64,000 nt of DNA from Cercis canadensis (Eukaryota; Streptophyta; Magnoliopsida; Fabales; Fabaceae). Below, in pieces: positions 46,569 to 58,593 of the stretch (position 1 is its first letter; each line of letters begins with the position of its first letter). Below the pieces are notes generated by a model that did not search any database, was not told the origin of the DNA, and worked only from the letters and a program-made list of their open reading frames with translations. Location of the stretch: contig QAOA01000648.1 in NCBI GenBank assembly GCA_003255065.1, positions 65,678-129,677 of the forward strand. Reading direction: 5' to 3'. The translations under genes were made by a program, and so were the position numbers.

Positions 46569-46905
46569 TCAGTACACTTGCCGAAAAAAGTCCATCAAGT
46601 TTTTGGCGTCGTTGCCAGGGATTAACGGTGTTTAAGCAATATTAAAAGTAACTAATAAGGTCCTAATTTGGATTTTAAATTTCTTGTTAGTAAATCTGGT
46701 TCAAATATTTTATCTGCTGTTGACTTGTTTCTCTTANTCAGTACACTTGCCGAAAAAAGTCCATCAAGTTTTTGGCGTCATTGCCAGGGATTAACGGTGT
46801 TTAAGCAATATTAAAAGTAACTAATAAGGTCCTAATTTGGATTTTAAATGTCTTGTTAGTAAATCTGGTTCAAATATTTTATCTGCTGTTGACTTGTTTC
46901 TCTTA
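46569..46905 (+). repeat. 168-bp direct duplication across a single N (46737)
   Basis: 46569-46736 and 46738-46905 are the same sequence apart from about two substitutions, and meet at one N. It covers the LTR end, primer site and start of the leader. Best read as two overlapping contig ends that were abutted instead of merged. Confidence 0.9.
46604..46621 (+). promoter_or_regulatory. Athila primer-binding site (tRNA-Asp type)
   Basis: TGGCGTCGTTGCCAGGGA closely follows the LTR end. It is a near match to TGGCGCCGTTGCCGGGGA, complementary to the 3' end of tRNA-Asp and typical of Athila elements. Because of the duplicated segment, a second copy follows the N at 46737. Confidence 0.85.
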
Positions 46906-46909
46906 ACTG

Positions 46910-49900
46910 ATGACCTTATTTAAACCTTGGTGTATGCGAGGTACTCTTGATTCTAGTGCATTAGCTTTTGATCTTGAGATTGAGAGAACAGCTCGAAGAC
47001 TTCGCAAGCAAGCTAGAGGAGCAAGACAAGCACAACCAATAACTATGGTAGAACAAAACCAGAATCCTCCGGTGTAGAATAATAACAATAGAGCAACAAA
47101 AAACCCTGCACCTCGAATGCTCATGGAGTATTCCATCCCGACAGCTGTAGGATGTGGAGCGAGTATAACAAGACCACCTGTCCAAGCTACTAATTTTGAA
47201 CTTAAACCAGCTTTGCTTCAACTAGTATAGCACAATTAGTTCAGTGGAAGTGTACTAGAAGATCCCAATGGACATATAGCAAACTTTATGCAGATTTGTG
47301 ACACGGTGAAGTTGAATGGGGTCAGTGATGATGTGATTCGACTCAGACTCTTCCCATTTTTTGTGCGAGATAAGGCAAAAAGTTGGTTGGATTCTCAACC
47401 AAGGGGCAACATTACTACTTAGTCGGACTTGGTGAATAAATTTCTCGCTCGGTATTCGCCTCCTTCCAAATCAGCAAGGTTGAGGACTGAGATTACTTCT
47501 TTCCGTGAACAAGATGGAGAATCTTTGAGTGAAGCTTGGGAGCAGTATAATGATATACTGAGGAGATGCCCACATCATTTTTTCGATTTCTGGATTCAAG
47601 TCTAGAGTTTTTACAACGGGATGCTTCCTCACACAAAGGCAAATGTGGATGCTGCAGCAGGTGGAGCTGTAAATTATAAAACTTCGGAACAAGCTTGGGA
47701 ATTGTTTGAGAGGATGGCTTGCAATGACTACCAAAGTCAAGGAGAGAGATCCAAAGTCAAGAGAGGCGTGATGGAAGTAAGGGCATTGGATGCATTGTTA
47801 GCTCAGAACAAGTTATTAACACAACAGGTAGCAGAGTTGTCCAAGAAGTTTGAGACCGTCAATGTGAATGCAGTCAACTTTTCTCCACTAGTGTGTGATT
47901 TCTGTGCAGGGAACCATGTTAATGGAGAATGCCCGGGCAACATATTTGGTCCTTCAGTTTCTCAAGAACAAGTGAACTATATGGGTAACCCTCCAAGACC
48001 TCAAAACAATCCTTACGCTTCTACTTATAATCCGAGGTGACAGAATCACCCAAATTTTTCATGGAGTAATCAAGGAAATCAAGGGACTTCCTACAAACCT
48101 AGTTATGCATATCAGTCACCACATCAGCCAACTCAAGGCCCTGCTTCGCAATCCCAAACCAATGAGAAGAATCCTTCCTTGGAAATTGCGCTAGAGAAAT
48201 TGACCACCCAAACCTCAGCTTTCATTCAAAAAATTACAACGTTTATAGAGGAAACCAGGAGCGGGTTCAAAAATCAAGATGCATCCATTCGGAAGTTAGA
48301 AACTCAGGTAGGACAGANACCCAAATTTTTCATGGAGTAATCAAGGAAATCAAGGGACTTCCTACAAACCTAGTTATGCATATAAGTCACCACATCAGCC
48401 AACTCAAGGCCCTGCTTCGCAATCCCAAACCAATGAGAAGAATCCTTCCTTGGAAAGTGCGCTAGAGAAATTGACCACCCAAACCTTAGCTTTCATTCAA
48501 AAAATTACAACGTTTATAGAGGAAACCAGGAGCGGGTTCAAAAATCAAGATGCATCCATTCGGAAGTTAGAAACTCAGGTAGGACAGATAGCAAGACAAT
48601 TGGTAGACAGGCCTCAAGGCTCTTTACCCAGTGATACTATTCCAAATCCTAAGGAGCATGTGAAGGTCATAACTACAAGGAGTGGAAAAGTGATTGAGCC
48701 CATCACAAGAAAAGAAACACCAGAAGAGGAAAATGGTAAGGCAACAAGGACAAATGGGGACCCAGCATCCAGCCGTCCCACGGAGACAAGAAATAGAGAA
48801 GAAGGTGAGAAATTGACCAGACCATGTTTCTCAATACCTCCTGTCAAGGTGTCTTTTCCTCAAAGGCTTAAGAAGCAACAGAATAAGAAGCAATTCAGCA
48901 AATTCTTAGAGGTGTTTAAGAAATTACAGATTAACATACCTTTTGCTGAAGCACTTGAATATATGTCATCCTATGTAAAGTTTATGAAGGATCTTCTGAC
49001 TAAGAAAAGAAAAATTGGAGATGATGAGACAGTAATGTTAACTGAAGAATGCAATGCTATTCTACAAAGGAAATTGCCCCCAAAGCTCAAAGATCCTGGA
49101 AGTTTCTCCATTCCATGCACCATTTGAGACATCACCTTTGGGAAGGCGTTATGTGATTTGAGAGCAAGTGTAAGTCTCATGCCTCTGTCCATCTTCAAGA
49201 AGCTGGGAATAGGTCAAGCAAAACCCACCATGATTACTCTTCAACTTGCCGACTGGTCAATCAAACATCCCTACGGTCTAGTAGAAGATGTCTTGGTTAA
49301 GGTTGACAAGTTTATCTTTCTGGTGGATTTTGTTGTTCTAGATATAGAGGAAGATGGAGAGATTCCACTTATTTTGGGGCGGCCATTTCTAGCTACTGGA
49401 AGAGCATTTATAGATGTAGCTAACGGGACTTTGACTCTGAAAGTTCAAGATGAGAATGAGATCTTTAATGTGTTCAATGCAATACAACACCCTATGGAGA
49501 AAGAAGAGTGTTTCCGCCTTGACATTTTGGACTTTATCATTACTAGCGCGTTCAGGGAGAATCTGTCCTCTAGTCCTTTTGAAAGAATCTTGATGGATGC
49601 GGTAACCATGTCTGATTTTGTAGGAGATTCAGCATGCGCAGAACAAGTAGCATTGTTGGATGCTCTGCCATCATATTCGATTTCTTTACCACCAAAAATA
49701 GAAGACTTGCAAAGGGATGTGCATAAAGAGCAGTTTCCAAAACTTGAGCTCAAATCTCTACCTGTGACTTTGAAGTATGCATTCTTTGGTGAGAACAATT
49801 CCTCTCCCGTGATTATTAATTCTGAATTAACTAAGGTTGAGGAGGAGAAACTGTTGCGGGTGTTAAGGGAGCATAAGAGCGCCATTGGATGGTTGATTGC

Positions 49901-52555
49901 TGATTTAAAAGGCATCATTCCTTCTTTTTGTATACACAAGATTCTCATGGAAGAGAACCATAAGGTAGTCATACAACCCCTAAAGGAGATTGAACCCAAT
50001 CACGAAGGAAGTAGTACGAAAGGAAGTGGTAAAACTCCTAGATGCCGGTGTTATTTACCCCATCTCAGATAGCTCATGGGTGAGCCTAGTTCAGGTGGTG
50101 CCCAAGAAAGGAGGGACAACAGTGGTGATGAATGAGAAAAATGAATTAATTCCCACTAGAACGGTCACGGGATAGTGTGTGTTCATTGACTACAGAAAAC
50201 TCAATGATGCCACGAGAAAAGACCACTTCCCTCTCCCATTTATAGATCAAATGCTGGAACGCCTAGCTGGTCATAAGCATTACTATTTTTTGGATGGTTA
50301 TTCGGGTTACAACCAGATTGCCATAGCTCTGGAGGATCAAGAAAAGACAGCTTTCACTTGCCCCTATAGAGTTTATGCATACAGAAGGATGTCATTCAGA
50401 TTGTGCAATACGCCGACCACTTTTCAAAGGTGTATGCTCTCCATATTCTCTGACATGAATGAAAAATTTATAGAAATTTTTATGGATGATTTTTCTGTTT
50501 TTGGCTCTTCGTTTGATATATGTTTACATAATCTGTCCTTAGTGTTAAAGAGATGCCAAGAAGCTAATTTAGTTTTAAATTGAGAAAAGTGCCACTTTAT
50601 GGTGAGAGAGGGGATTGTTTTAGGACATAAAATTTCTGCCAAAGGGATAGAGATAGATCCGGCTAAAGTAGAGGTAATTGAAAAATTACCCCTTCCTATT
50701 ATGTCAAAGGGGTGCGTAGCTTTTTTGGACACACTGGTTTTTATAGAAGATTCATCCCGGATTTTTCAAAAATTGCTAAACCCCTGTGTAACCTCCTTGT
50801 TAAAGATGAAACTTTTGTTTTCAATAATGAATGTCTTCTAGCCTTTAATACATTGAAGCAGAAGTTGACCATTGCCCCTGTTGTGATCCCACCTGATTGG
50901 GACTAACCTTTTGAACTTATGTGTGATGCTAGTGATATAGCTATAGGTGCTGTGTTGGGGCAGAGAAAAAACAAGTTACTGCATGAAAAATACTATGCAA
51001 GTCATGTGTTTGATTCTGCTCAACTGAACTATGCTACTACTGAAAAAGAGTTATTAGCCATTGTATTCGCTTTTGATAAATTTTTCTCTTATTTAGTAGG
51101 TGCCAAGGTTATTGTATATACTGATCATGTAGCTCTTAGGTATCTTTTTGCCAAACAGGACTCCAAGCCCAGGCTTATCCGTTGGATCTTGCTATTGCAA
51201 GAATTTGATCTTGAGATCAAGGACAAGAAAGGCATGGACAATGTAGTAGCTAACCACCTGTCCAGAATTGAGCAACAAGAGAAGAACCAAGCTACACCCC
51301 TTCCTATCAATGAAGAGTTCCTAGATGAACAGCTCTTTGCAGTGCACAGCTTGCCCTGGTATGCTGATTTTGCCAACTTCAAGGCCGCTAAGGTCCTACC
51401 TGTGGATCTAAATTCCCAACAGATAAAGAGGTTCCTTTATGAGGCAAAATTCTATGTCTGGGACGAGCCTTATTTGCTGCAAAGATATGTTGACGGACTC
51501 TTGAGGAGATGTGTACCGCAAGAGGAGGTGAAAGATATATTATGGCATTGCCATGCTTCAGTGGCGATCGGACAGCTGCAAAAGTCCTCCAATTAGGGTT
51601 CTATTGACCAACTGTGTTCAAATATGCCTATGAGTATGTGAAGACGTGTGATCGCTGCCAAAGGACTGACAACATCTCTAAAAGGCATGAAATGCCTTTG
51701 AATTCAGTACTCGAAGTCGAGTTATTTGTCGTGTGGGGAATATATTTTATGGGCCCTTTCCCATCATCATACTCTAATGAGTATATCCTGGTCGCAGTTG
51801 ACTATGTGTCTAAATGGGTTGAAGCAACTGCAACCAGAATCGATGATGCTCAGGTAGTTATGAGTTTCCTCAAGAAGAACATATTCTCAAGATTTGGAGT
51901 TCCAAGAGCATTGATCAGTGATGAGGGCACTTATTTATGCAATAAGCGAATGGATACTTTATTGAGTAAGTATGGTGTGAGGCATCGCATTGCAACCCTA
52001 TATCATCCACAGACCAGTGGACAAGTTGAAATGTCAAACAGAGAGTTGAAGAGGATTCTTGAGAAGATTGTCAGCGCCTCTAGAAAAGATTGGGCCATGA
52101 AGCTTGACGATGCTCTTTGGGCATATCGCACTGCATTGAAGACACCTCTCGTCATGTCCCCGTACCAATTAGTGTATGGCAAGGCTTGTCATTTGCCTGT
52201 GGAATTGGAGCACAAAGCATGGTGGGTAACTAAGATCCTTAATTTTGACCTGGCTACAGCAGGGGAGAAAAGGGTCCTTCAGCTTCACGAATTGGATGAA
52301 TTCCGATATAAAGCTTATGAGAGTTCCAAGCTCTACAAAGAGAAGAAAAAGCGATGGCATGATAAGAGAATTGTCCAAAGGACTTTTGAACCAGGACAAC
52401 AAGTCTTACTATACAATTCACGGTTGAGACTCTTCCCTGGGAAGCTGAAATCAAGGTGGTCAAGACTATTTGTAATCAAGATAGTTTATCCCTATGGAGC
52501 TATTGAGGTGGCTGACATGGAATCGGGAAGAAGTTTCAAGGTTAATGGGCAATGA
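46910..52555 (+). mobile_element. Athila gag-pol region, broken
   Basis: Gag at about 46.9-48.1 kb (FMQICDTVKLNGVSDDVIRL; KSWLDSQPRG; a CDFCAGNHVNGEC knuckle). Protease at about 49.13-49.48 kb ([28 protein letters not shown]). Reverse transcriptase at about 49.9-50.9 kb (HKHYYFLDGYSGYNQIAI; FMDDFSVFG). RNase H at about 50.92-51.28 kb ([26 protein letters not shown]). Integrase at about 51.61-52.3 kb ([44 protein letters not shown]). Domain order is that of Ty3/Gypsy. Several breaks. Confidence 0.9.
48048..48588 (+). repeat. 270-bp direct duplication across a single N (48318)
   Basis: 48048-48317 and 48319-48588 both begin ACCCAAATTTTTC and end GGTAGGACAGA, with about three differences, and are joined by one N. 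Same signature as at 46737. Confidence 0.9.
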
Positions 52556-52789
52556 CTTAAGCATTATTGGGGAGATGAGGTTAAACACCAAATCTCTTCA
52601 ATGGTCCTCTCTGCACCAGCATAATCTCAGAGATAGTCCGGCTTAAGACTTTAAATTAAGCGCTTCTTGGGAGGCAACCCAAGTTTTTAAACCTTTGTCT
52701 TTACTTACTTTTAGTTGATTTCCCTATGTCTTTGTTTTTCATTTTCTTTCTTGTCATTTTTGTTCACTAAGTTTCGTTTTTGGCATGGA

Positions 52790-53250
52790 AGGAGAAAACA
52801 TGGCCAGTGACATGGCCATGTCCTGACCCGTGTAAAAAAGGTAGAGAGTTCAGGAAGATTACTCAGCCGTGTCTTTACTCGTGTTCACCATACAGAGTGC
52901 TAGGGGGAGGTACACGGGCACACACATGACCGTGGCAGCGAACGTGCAAACCTCACAGGAATTCAACAAGAAGACACGGTGGGTAGCACGGCCGTGTTCA
53001 ATGCCATGTCACTTACTCAAAGCTAATTATCAAGAGACACGGCCAGTTGTCTCAGGTAAGTGTTTAAATTTGCCAAGTCACAAACACGGTCATTAACACG
53101 GCTGTGTTGGTACCGTGTCACTTACAGAAATATCTCCACCTTGAACACGGCCTAAGACACGGGAAAGTCACCCCCGTGTCACTTAAACACCCCACGTGTC
53201 GTCTTCCTGTGTCACTCCCTCAAGCCCAACACGCCCACACCACACGGCCG
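52790..53250 (+). repeat. Internal ACACGGCCGTGT box cluster between pol and env-like region
   Basis: More than twenty ACACGG/CCGTGT half-sites and several full palindromes (GCACGGCCGTGTTC, AACACGGCTGTGTTGG, CCACACGGCCGTGTCA). This is the same box family as in the LTR U3. It ends about 15 bases before an A/T box (CCTTTAAAAAATCC). Confidence 0.85.
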
Positions 53251-53261
53251 TGTCATTCAGA

Positions 53262-54611
53262 ACCTTTAAAAAATCCAGTTCGCGGGCCATTTCCTCATTT
53301 CAGAAAATCCCTCTTTCTCTCAATCTCTCCTCAATCCCTAGCTATTCAGGCACTCCTACAACCATTTTCGGCCAATCCCACTCCTTTAAACCCCCAAAAT
53401 CCTTGCTTAGTCGCATTTTCCCATTTCACCACTTCAGCACACACAGTTCAGTAGTTCTCTTGCAATTTCAGATTCTTCCTACGCCTACAGGTATGGTGCT
53501 CTTTAATTTTTGTTTGTTCTTTCTGCTCTATTTTGATTATGAGTGTTTGCTACATGTGCCTAGTTTATTTCAAATGGTAGTGTGGGAGAATGTTAATTAG
53601 GTTGTACAAGACTAGGTAGCAAAACACAATGGTAATTGCTGCTGCAGAATCTGCATACCTTTAGGGAATTTGCAACATCATACTATTTATAATAGTTTTT
53701 GGTGGGAATGGTTCATTGTGGGAATGAATGTTCTTGTAGTAATGTTCCTGTATGACTATGGTTTATCATAAGGGCATCAAAGGATATTAACTGTGGGTGG
53801 TATTCTGTTAGTGAAGAACACTCAAAACTTTGCTTTATTGCTGTGAAAATACTGCTACTTAACTGTTAAAATTACAACTGTAATTGCTAGCTTTCACCCT
53901 TCATAAGGGGAATTTGATAACTACAAGTTGGTAAAACTTTGAGATTGTTGCAGCAAAATTTCTCAATATTTGGGAATTTGGGTGTTGAGCAATTAGTTTG
54001 ATTATCTTGCAATTCCCATTACTGTGCTGTTGCCTTTGCTATTTACTATGGTTCTTACTAATTTCCTAGAATTTGTTGATGCTTTGTGTTGTTAACACTA
54101 CCCTGGAATTTGATGAGCTTGCATGAATGTTGTGGGAATTGAACTGTTGAGGTTAAGATATTGGTTTATTTTTCTTGCAATTGCCATTCCTAGAGCATTG
54201 TCAATGTTTGTTGCAATTGTGGGAATGACAGGTGTTATTGTTAAATGGTTTCTATTTATACTCTTGATGTGGGAAACATTTTTGATTTATTGTAGGATTT
54301 GATCTGTTAGTGTACATTGTTGCTGCCGAAATGTATTGATCTTGTTTCTGTTCATATTATGTTGATTGACTGTGGGCTTTGATACTGGTTCATTATTGAT
54401 GTGGGGAAGTTACTGATGTCGAGGGATGTTAAATTTTGTGGTGGAAATGAATTTTGCCAACTGTTAACATGGGAATTGCTAGTCATAGGCTATCTAATTG
54501 CTTGACAATAGTGCAATTGGATTGTGCATGCATTTTCTGTTTATGTGGTGCCAATTATGTGTACACAGTTTTCCATGCTTGGTGACTCACTTGTTAAATT
54601 TGTTCTTACAG
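53262..54611 (+). mobile_element. Athila env-like leader exon and intron
   Basis: After the TTTAAAAAA box comes a pyrimidine-rich stretch (CCCTCTTTCTCTCAATCTCTCC) ending at a strong donor CTACAG/GTATGG (intron from 53491). The T-rich intron ends TTTGTTCTTACAG at 54611, ten bases before the ATG of the env-like region. The intron contains about ten copies of TGTGGGAAT-like words. Splicing upstream of the env-like gene is in keeping with the family; an independent internal start is my inference. Confidence 0.55.
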
Positions 54612-54620
54612 GACACCACC

Positions 54621-56147
54621 ATGACAAAGCACACTGATGACGCACAACCCCGCCGGGAGAAGTTGCAACCGCGAAAGAACCGTCCAAACCCTCCGGAGTC
54701 ACCGTCTCCTCCAACGAAGAAGAGATGATCAGAGGCCACTAACACATCCGTTCACCCATTCCACCGATTTCAAGGTGCGGAACACAAGGAGCGCTTGGCC
54801 CAGCTCTCCAGCAAGCCCTATGAACCAAGCCGATATCCAGTGTGGCTAGTTCTGCAAGAGTTGGGGCTCGACCAAAAAGTGAGGCAGCTCCTTAGTAGCA
54901 GCCCCTGGGCCAAAATCTTTGAGCTTCAGGAGCCAGTATACAAAGAACTCGTGCTGGAATTCCTTGCCACAGTGGAAGTCAATGCCACCTTCAGCACTTC
55001 GAGCACCACCTGGAATGAGCCAGATACAATTAGGTTCCACCTTGGCTCGTTCATGCATAGCATGAGCCTCGAGGAATTCACCACAGTAGCAGAGCTCGCA
55101 CCTGAAAGGTTCGTTTATACTGGCTACGAACTGGAGTGGTCATTCATCAGTGAAGAACCTAGAACTTATTGGAAAGAAGTGAGCACAGAGACAGTTTACG
55201 AAGCCAAGCGGTCTAAAGCATCCACCCTTTGCTCACCAGCTCTTCGAGTCATTCACAAGCTACTGGTCCATTCGCAGAATGCCAGACGGGAGAGCACCGG
55301 CGTGGTCAGCAAGAAGGATTTATTCTTCCTCCGATGCATTCGAGACAAGAAACCCTGCCACCTCGGCTATGCCTTCATCCAATTGATCAAGGGTTATCTA
55401 CAGTGAGGCAACTTTGGAGCCATAGGTGGAGGTTCCGTTATCACCCGACTTGCTCGCCACTTGGATGTCTTAGGTGACGAGTCCACCCTCACGGTCGCTT
55501 GTCGACCAGTGCCTCTGGGAATGGATACTCTGAAGGCAATGGTGATGGTGGAGCGTCGCACTGTCGCCCAGGGCACCTACTTTGCCTTAGCCGGTGCTCC
55601 ACCACAAGTTGTACCTGGCAGTCCACAACCGGAGGAGCCATGCATGGATGCCCCTGAGGCCTCTATCATCGGTACACCCCAGTCGGAGGAACAACCGATG
55701 GCAGGGCCAAGCACGTCTGCACCTTCACCGTCATAACCATATCCTGGTGTCCCGTGCACTTCAGCAGACGAGGAAGACAGGAAACCAACACCTCTCGAAT
55801 GATAGTTGGCTCGGATAAAAGTCGAGGTAGATAGCACAAGGACCCGAGTCAACTGTCTCATCTTGGACAACCGTCGGGAGCCACATCATAGGCATCAGTG
55901 GATGTCCTAGGAGCTGGCACATCACCAGTGGGTTCAATCCACTCTTCAGATGTTGTGTCAGTACTTGGGACTCTAGCCTCCACCGCCGCCTCGGCCACCT
56001 ATCTTCCAGGAGCCAGCGGACGATGCTGACACAACCCCTGTGGTTGAGCAGATTTGCCCACCGCGCACTTCGTCCCGAGCTCAACGGTCTGACTCCCCAC
56101 CTGCACCGCCACCCGACCAACCGTCTAAAGCACCACCAAGGGAGTAG
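54621..56147 (+). mobile_element. Athila env-like ORF region (ATHILA ORF-1 type), broken
   Basis: Starts MTKHTDDAQPRREKLQPRKN, a basic head, followed by the conserved block of the Arabidopsis ATHILA ORF-1 family (LELEWSFI-type region, here YTGYELEWSFISEEP; HLGYAFIQLIKG) and a Pro/Ser-rich tail (GSPQPEEPCM; TSAPSPS). It lies between pol and the purine tracts, where Athila and Calypso carry their env-like gene. A few breaks. Confidence 0.75.
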
Positions 56148-56356
56148 TTTAGCATTTTCTCTAATTTTTCTTTTTCTATTTTTCATTCCTATTTGATTTA
56201 GGTTATGCATTCACCCCTTACTTGTTGTGTGCTGGTCTAGTTGTCTATCTTCCTTACAAGCCCTGTTTATGATCAACCGGACTTGACGCACCAATCATTG
56301 GCCCGTTCAGGACTCTCATACTTCAGGAGTATTCTTCCTCTTACCTCTCTAGCTAT

Positions 56357-56395
56357 TCATTGTGGACAATGCATGCTTTAAGTGTGAGGGGGGTA
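56357..56395 (+). promoter_or_regulatory. Internal polypurine-like motif of Athila
   Basis: TTGTGGACAATGCATG, then CTTTAAGTGTGAGGGGGG. It is built like the LTR-edge motif at 57152 and matches 26835-26871 on the minus strand. Confidence 0.65.
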
Positions 56396-57151
56396 TACTT
56401 TTATAATTCTTGATTTAAGTTTATGCATTTGAGTCTTGAAGCATGTGGAATTGGAACATGGTGCCTCTGGAATCTCCTGGATGACTATTTTTTTTTGAAT
56501 TGTTGATTAAATTTTTGTGCTTAGTAATCTGCTTTGAAGCTTGTTGCATTAGGAAGTAACTATTTATAATGGACTTAGGAGTGCTGGAAGTCAATTTATA
56601 CCTGCTAAGCTTAAAAGTATTTAGTTAGAATACCTTGTGCTAAATAATGATATTTCCCTGTTGCAAATTGAAAAAAAAAATTAATTAGAAGTGCTTTTAA
56701 GTGTTTTCAAGTTGAGAAGCAATGTGAGCATAGTGGGGCTCTGCTCCTCTACCTTCTGTGCCTGAAACTGGAGAAGGATATGAGTATACCAATGAAGCAT
56801 AACTAGTTGAATGTGGGTTGCAGGCAATGACAGAACACCACATCCTAGGACCCCTGACTATGCAAGAAAAGAAAAAAGAAAAGAAAAAAAATAATAACAC
56901 ACTTGAGTTCTTAGCATTGAGTATCTTTATTTCTGCCTATGATTAGAACAGAGTAATAAGCACAGGGTAATTCTCTCTAGATACAGGGAGTGTAGCTAAG
57001 GCAATCTATTATGCAATGATTGGGTCCATAAACTAAAATAAAAACTGATTAATGCAGCTGGTCAGTGTATGGTACCTTGCATAAATTTTTGTAGAAATTG
57101 AATTGTCTGTCCAGGGAGAGCACTTGAGGAACATGTTCTTGTTTAAATTGC
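56396..57151. other. Athila 3' non-coding region
   Basis: AT-rich spacer between the two polypurine-like motifs, with an A-rich run near 56870. No coding signature on either strand. Confidence 0.6.
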
Positions 57152-57186
57152 TTGAGGACAAGCAAATGTTCAAGTGTGGGGGAATT
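57152..57186 (+). promoter_or_regulatory. Polypurine tract at the Athila 3' LTR
   Basis: GAGGACAAGCAAATG, then TTCAAGTGTGGGGGAATT, ending directly at the LTR start TGATACTTG. The expected plus-strand primer. Confidence 0.8.
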
Positions 57187-57399
57187 TGATACTTGTCTTT
57201 TAGGACTATCAAAACCATGTTTTAATACTGAATTCCTACTTGCATTGTGAGCAAATTGTCATTAAACATGGTATTTAATCCATGAATTGGTGTTGTCAGG
57301 TACTAAGATGTTTAATCAGGAAAAAGGAAGAAGTTGGAAGCAATCCATGAAGCAAATGGCAAGGAAACCAGTCTCATACAAAGTTTTCATGAGGACATG

Positions 57400-57675
57400 G
57401 GCAGGAACCCAGCTGTGCTTCCCCCATGTCGAACATCCAGAAGTTGCTGCTCAAGCTTATGGATAGACATGGCCAAGACAATATCAGACACGACCGTGTG
57501 TAAGGCCGTGTCTGTCAAGCAGAGTGTCCAAATAGAGAACACGGACCATGTCCGAGGAACACGGGCAAGACAAGATTAGACACGGCCATGTCTAGTCCCC
57601 TGTTCGACGACCAGGAAAGCACCTTAAGTGACACGGCCAAGTCTTGAAATAAAGCACGGCCGTGTCAGAGCCGTG
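57400..57675 (+). repeat. ACACGGCCGTGT box cluster in U3 of the 3' LTR
   Basis: Boxes such as GACACGACCGTGTG, AAGGCCGTGTCTG, GAACACGGACCATGTC, GACACGGCCATGTC and GCACGGCCGTGTCAG. Relative to the 5' LTR cluster there is an extra block of boxes of roughly 70 bases, so box number differs between the two LTRs of one element. Confidence 0.8.
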
Positions 57676-58593
57676 TTCGAGCTATTTCTGATGAGAAGAC
57701 CTAATTCCACAGAAGTATAAATAGGAATCTGATGCATGGGATTAGGAGGTCGTACTTGGGAAGAAAATGAGGAGAGGAGCTAGAGCACGAAGAAGGGCAA
57801 TTGGGACTCGATCGACATCTAGTTTCTTTTCTTCTTCTCATCTTATGTTGAATGTTATCTGCTTAATGTTATTGAATTCAGTCATGAGTAGCTAAACTTT
57901 TAGTGTTAGGGGTTTGATGTAATTCATTTGTAATGAGGTTTCAAGACTGAATGAACTTGTTTTAGTACAATTCTTCTTGTTGAATGGAAACTGTTATTAA
58001 TGCATTTAAATGACTGGCCTCCATTTGAATAGTTAAAGATTCGTTTCGATGCTAGGAATAGTAAGATACGAATATGCTTTTGTGAATTTTGTCCTGAATT
58101 AAGTTAATCTAAGAATAGATAACTTAGTTTAGGTGGTCTTGAATTAGTTTCCTAGAGCTTAATCACCTAGACTAATTAATTGTGTCAAGGAATTGGACAA
58201 TTAATTGAGATAGGAAGGATTGTTTCACCAAGGGATTGGGTTCAATCACATTAGGGAAAATAACCAACAACAAAGGAATTGTAACTGGAATAATTAGTTC
58301 AGTACTGATCCCAAGGTTACTTTGTCTATGAAGTAACCGAATTTGTAAGCGAATGAAATCAACCCCTAATCTTCTCATTTTTATCATCAACCTCACAGTT
58401 AAATTGCTATTTAATGTTGTTTACGTAATTGTTTGAGTTTTGCTACTTAGTTAATTACATTAGTCATTTTTAGGCTACCTTCAATCCAAAGTGTTATTTC
58501 TTCCAAATAGAACTAGTATTGGAGAAATTGGTAGTTGCTTGCTTTAATCCCTGAGGATGATACTCTACTCATTTATTACTACTTGTGCGACTC

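Larger units (their letters stand above)
45254..46597 (+). repeat. Athila 5' LTR, 1344 bp
   Basis: Runs TGATACTTGTCTTTTAGGAC to AAAAAAGTCCATCA. The U3 contains the ACACGGCCGTGT box cluster (about 45460-45650) followed closely by a TATA box at 45690. The far end holds the GAGGATGATACTCTACTCA and GTACACTTGCCG blocks that also appear, diverged, at the ends of the Athila-like LTRs at 22.8 and 62.3 kb. Confidence 0.92.

Noticed and set aside
55577-56210. Minus-strand open frames opposite the env-like region
   Set aside because: Shadows of the plus-strand coding sequence.
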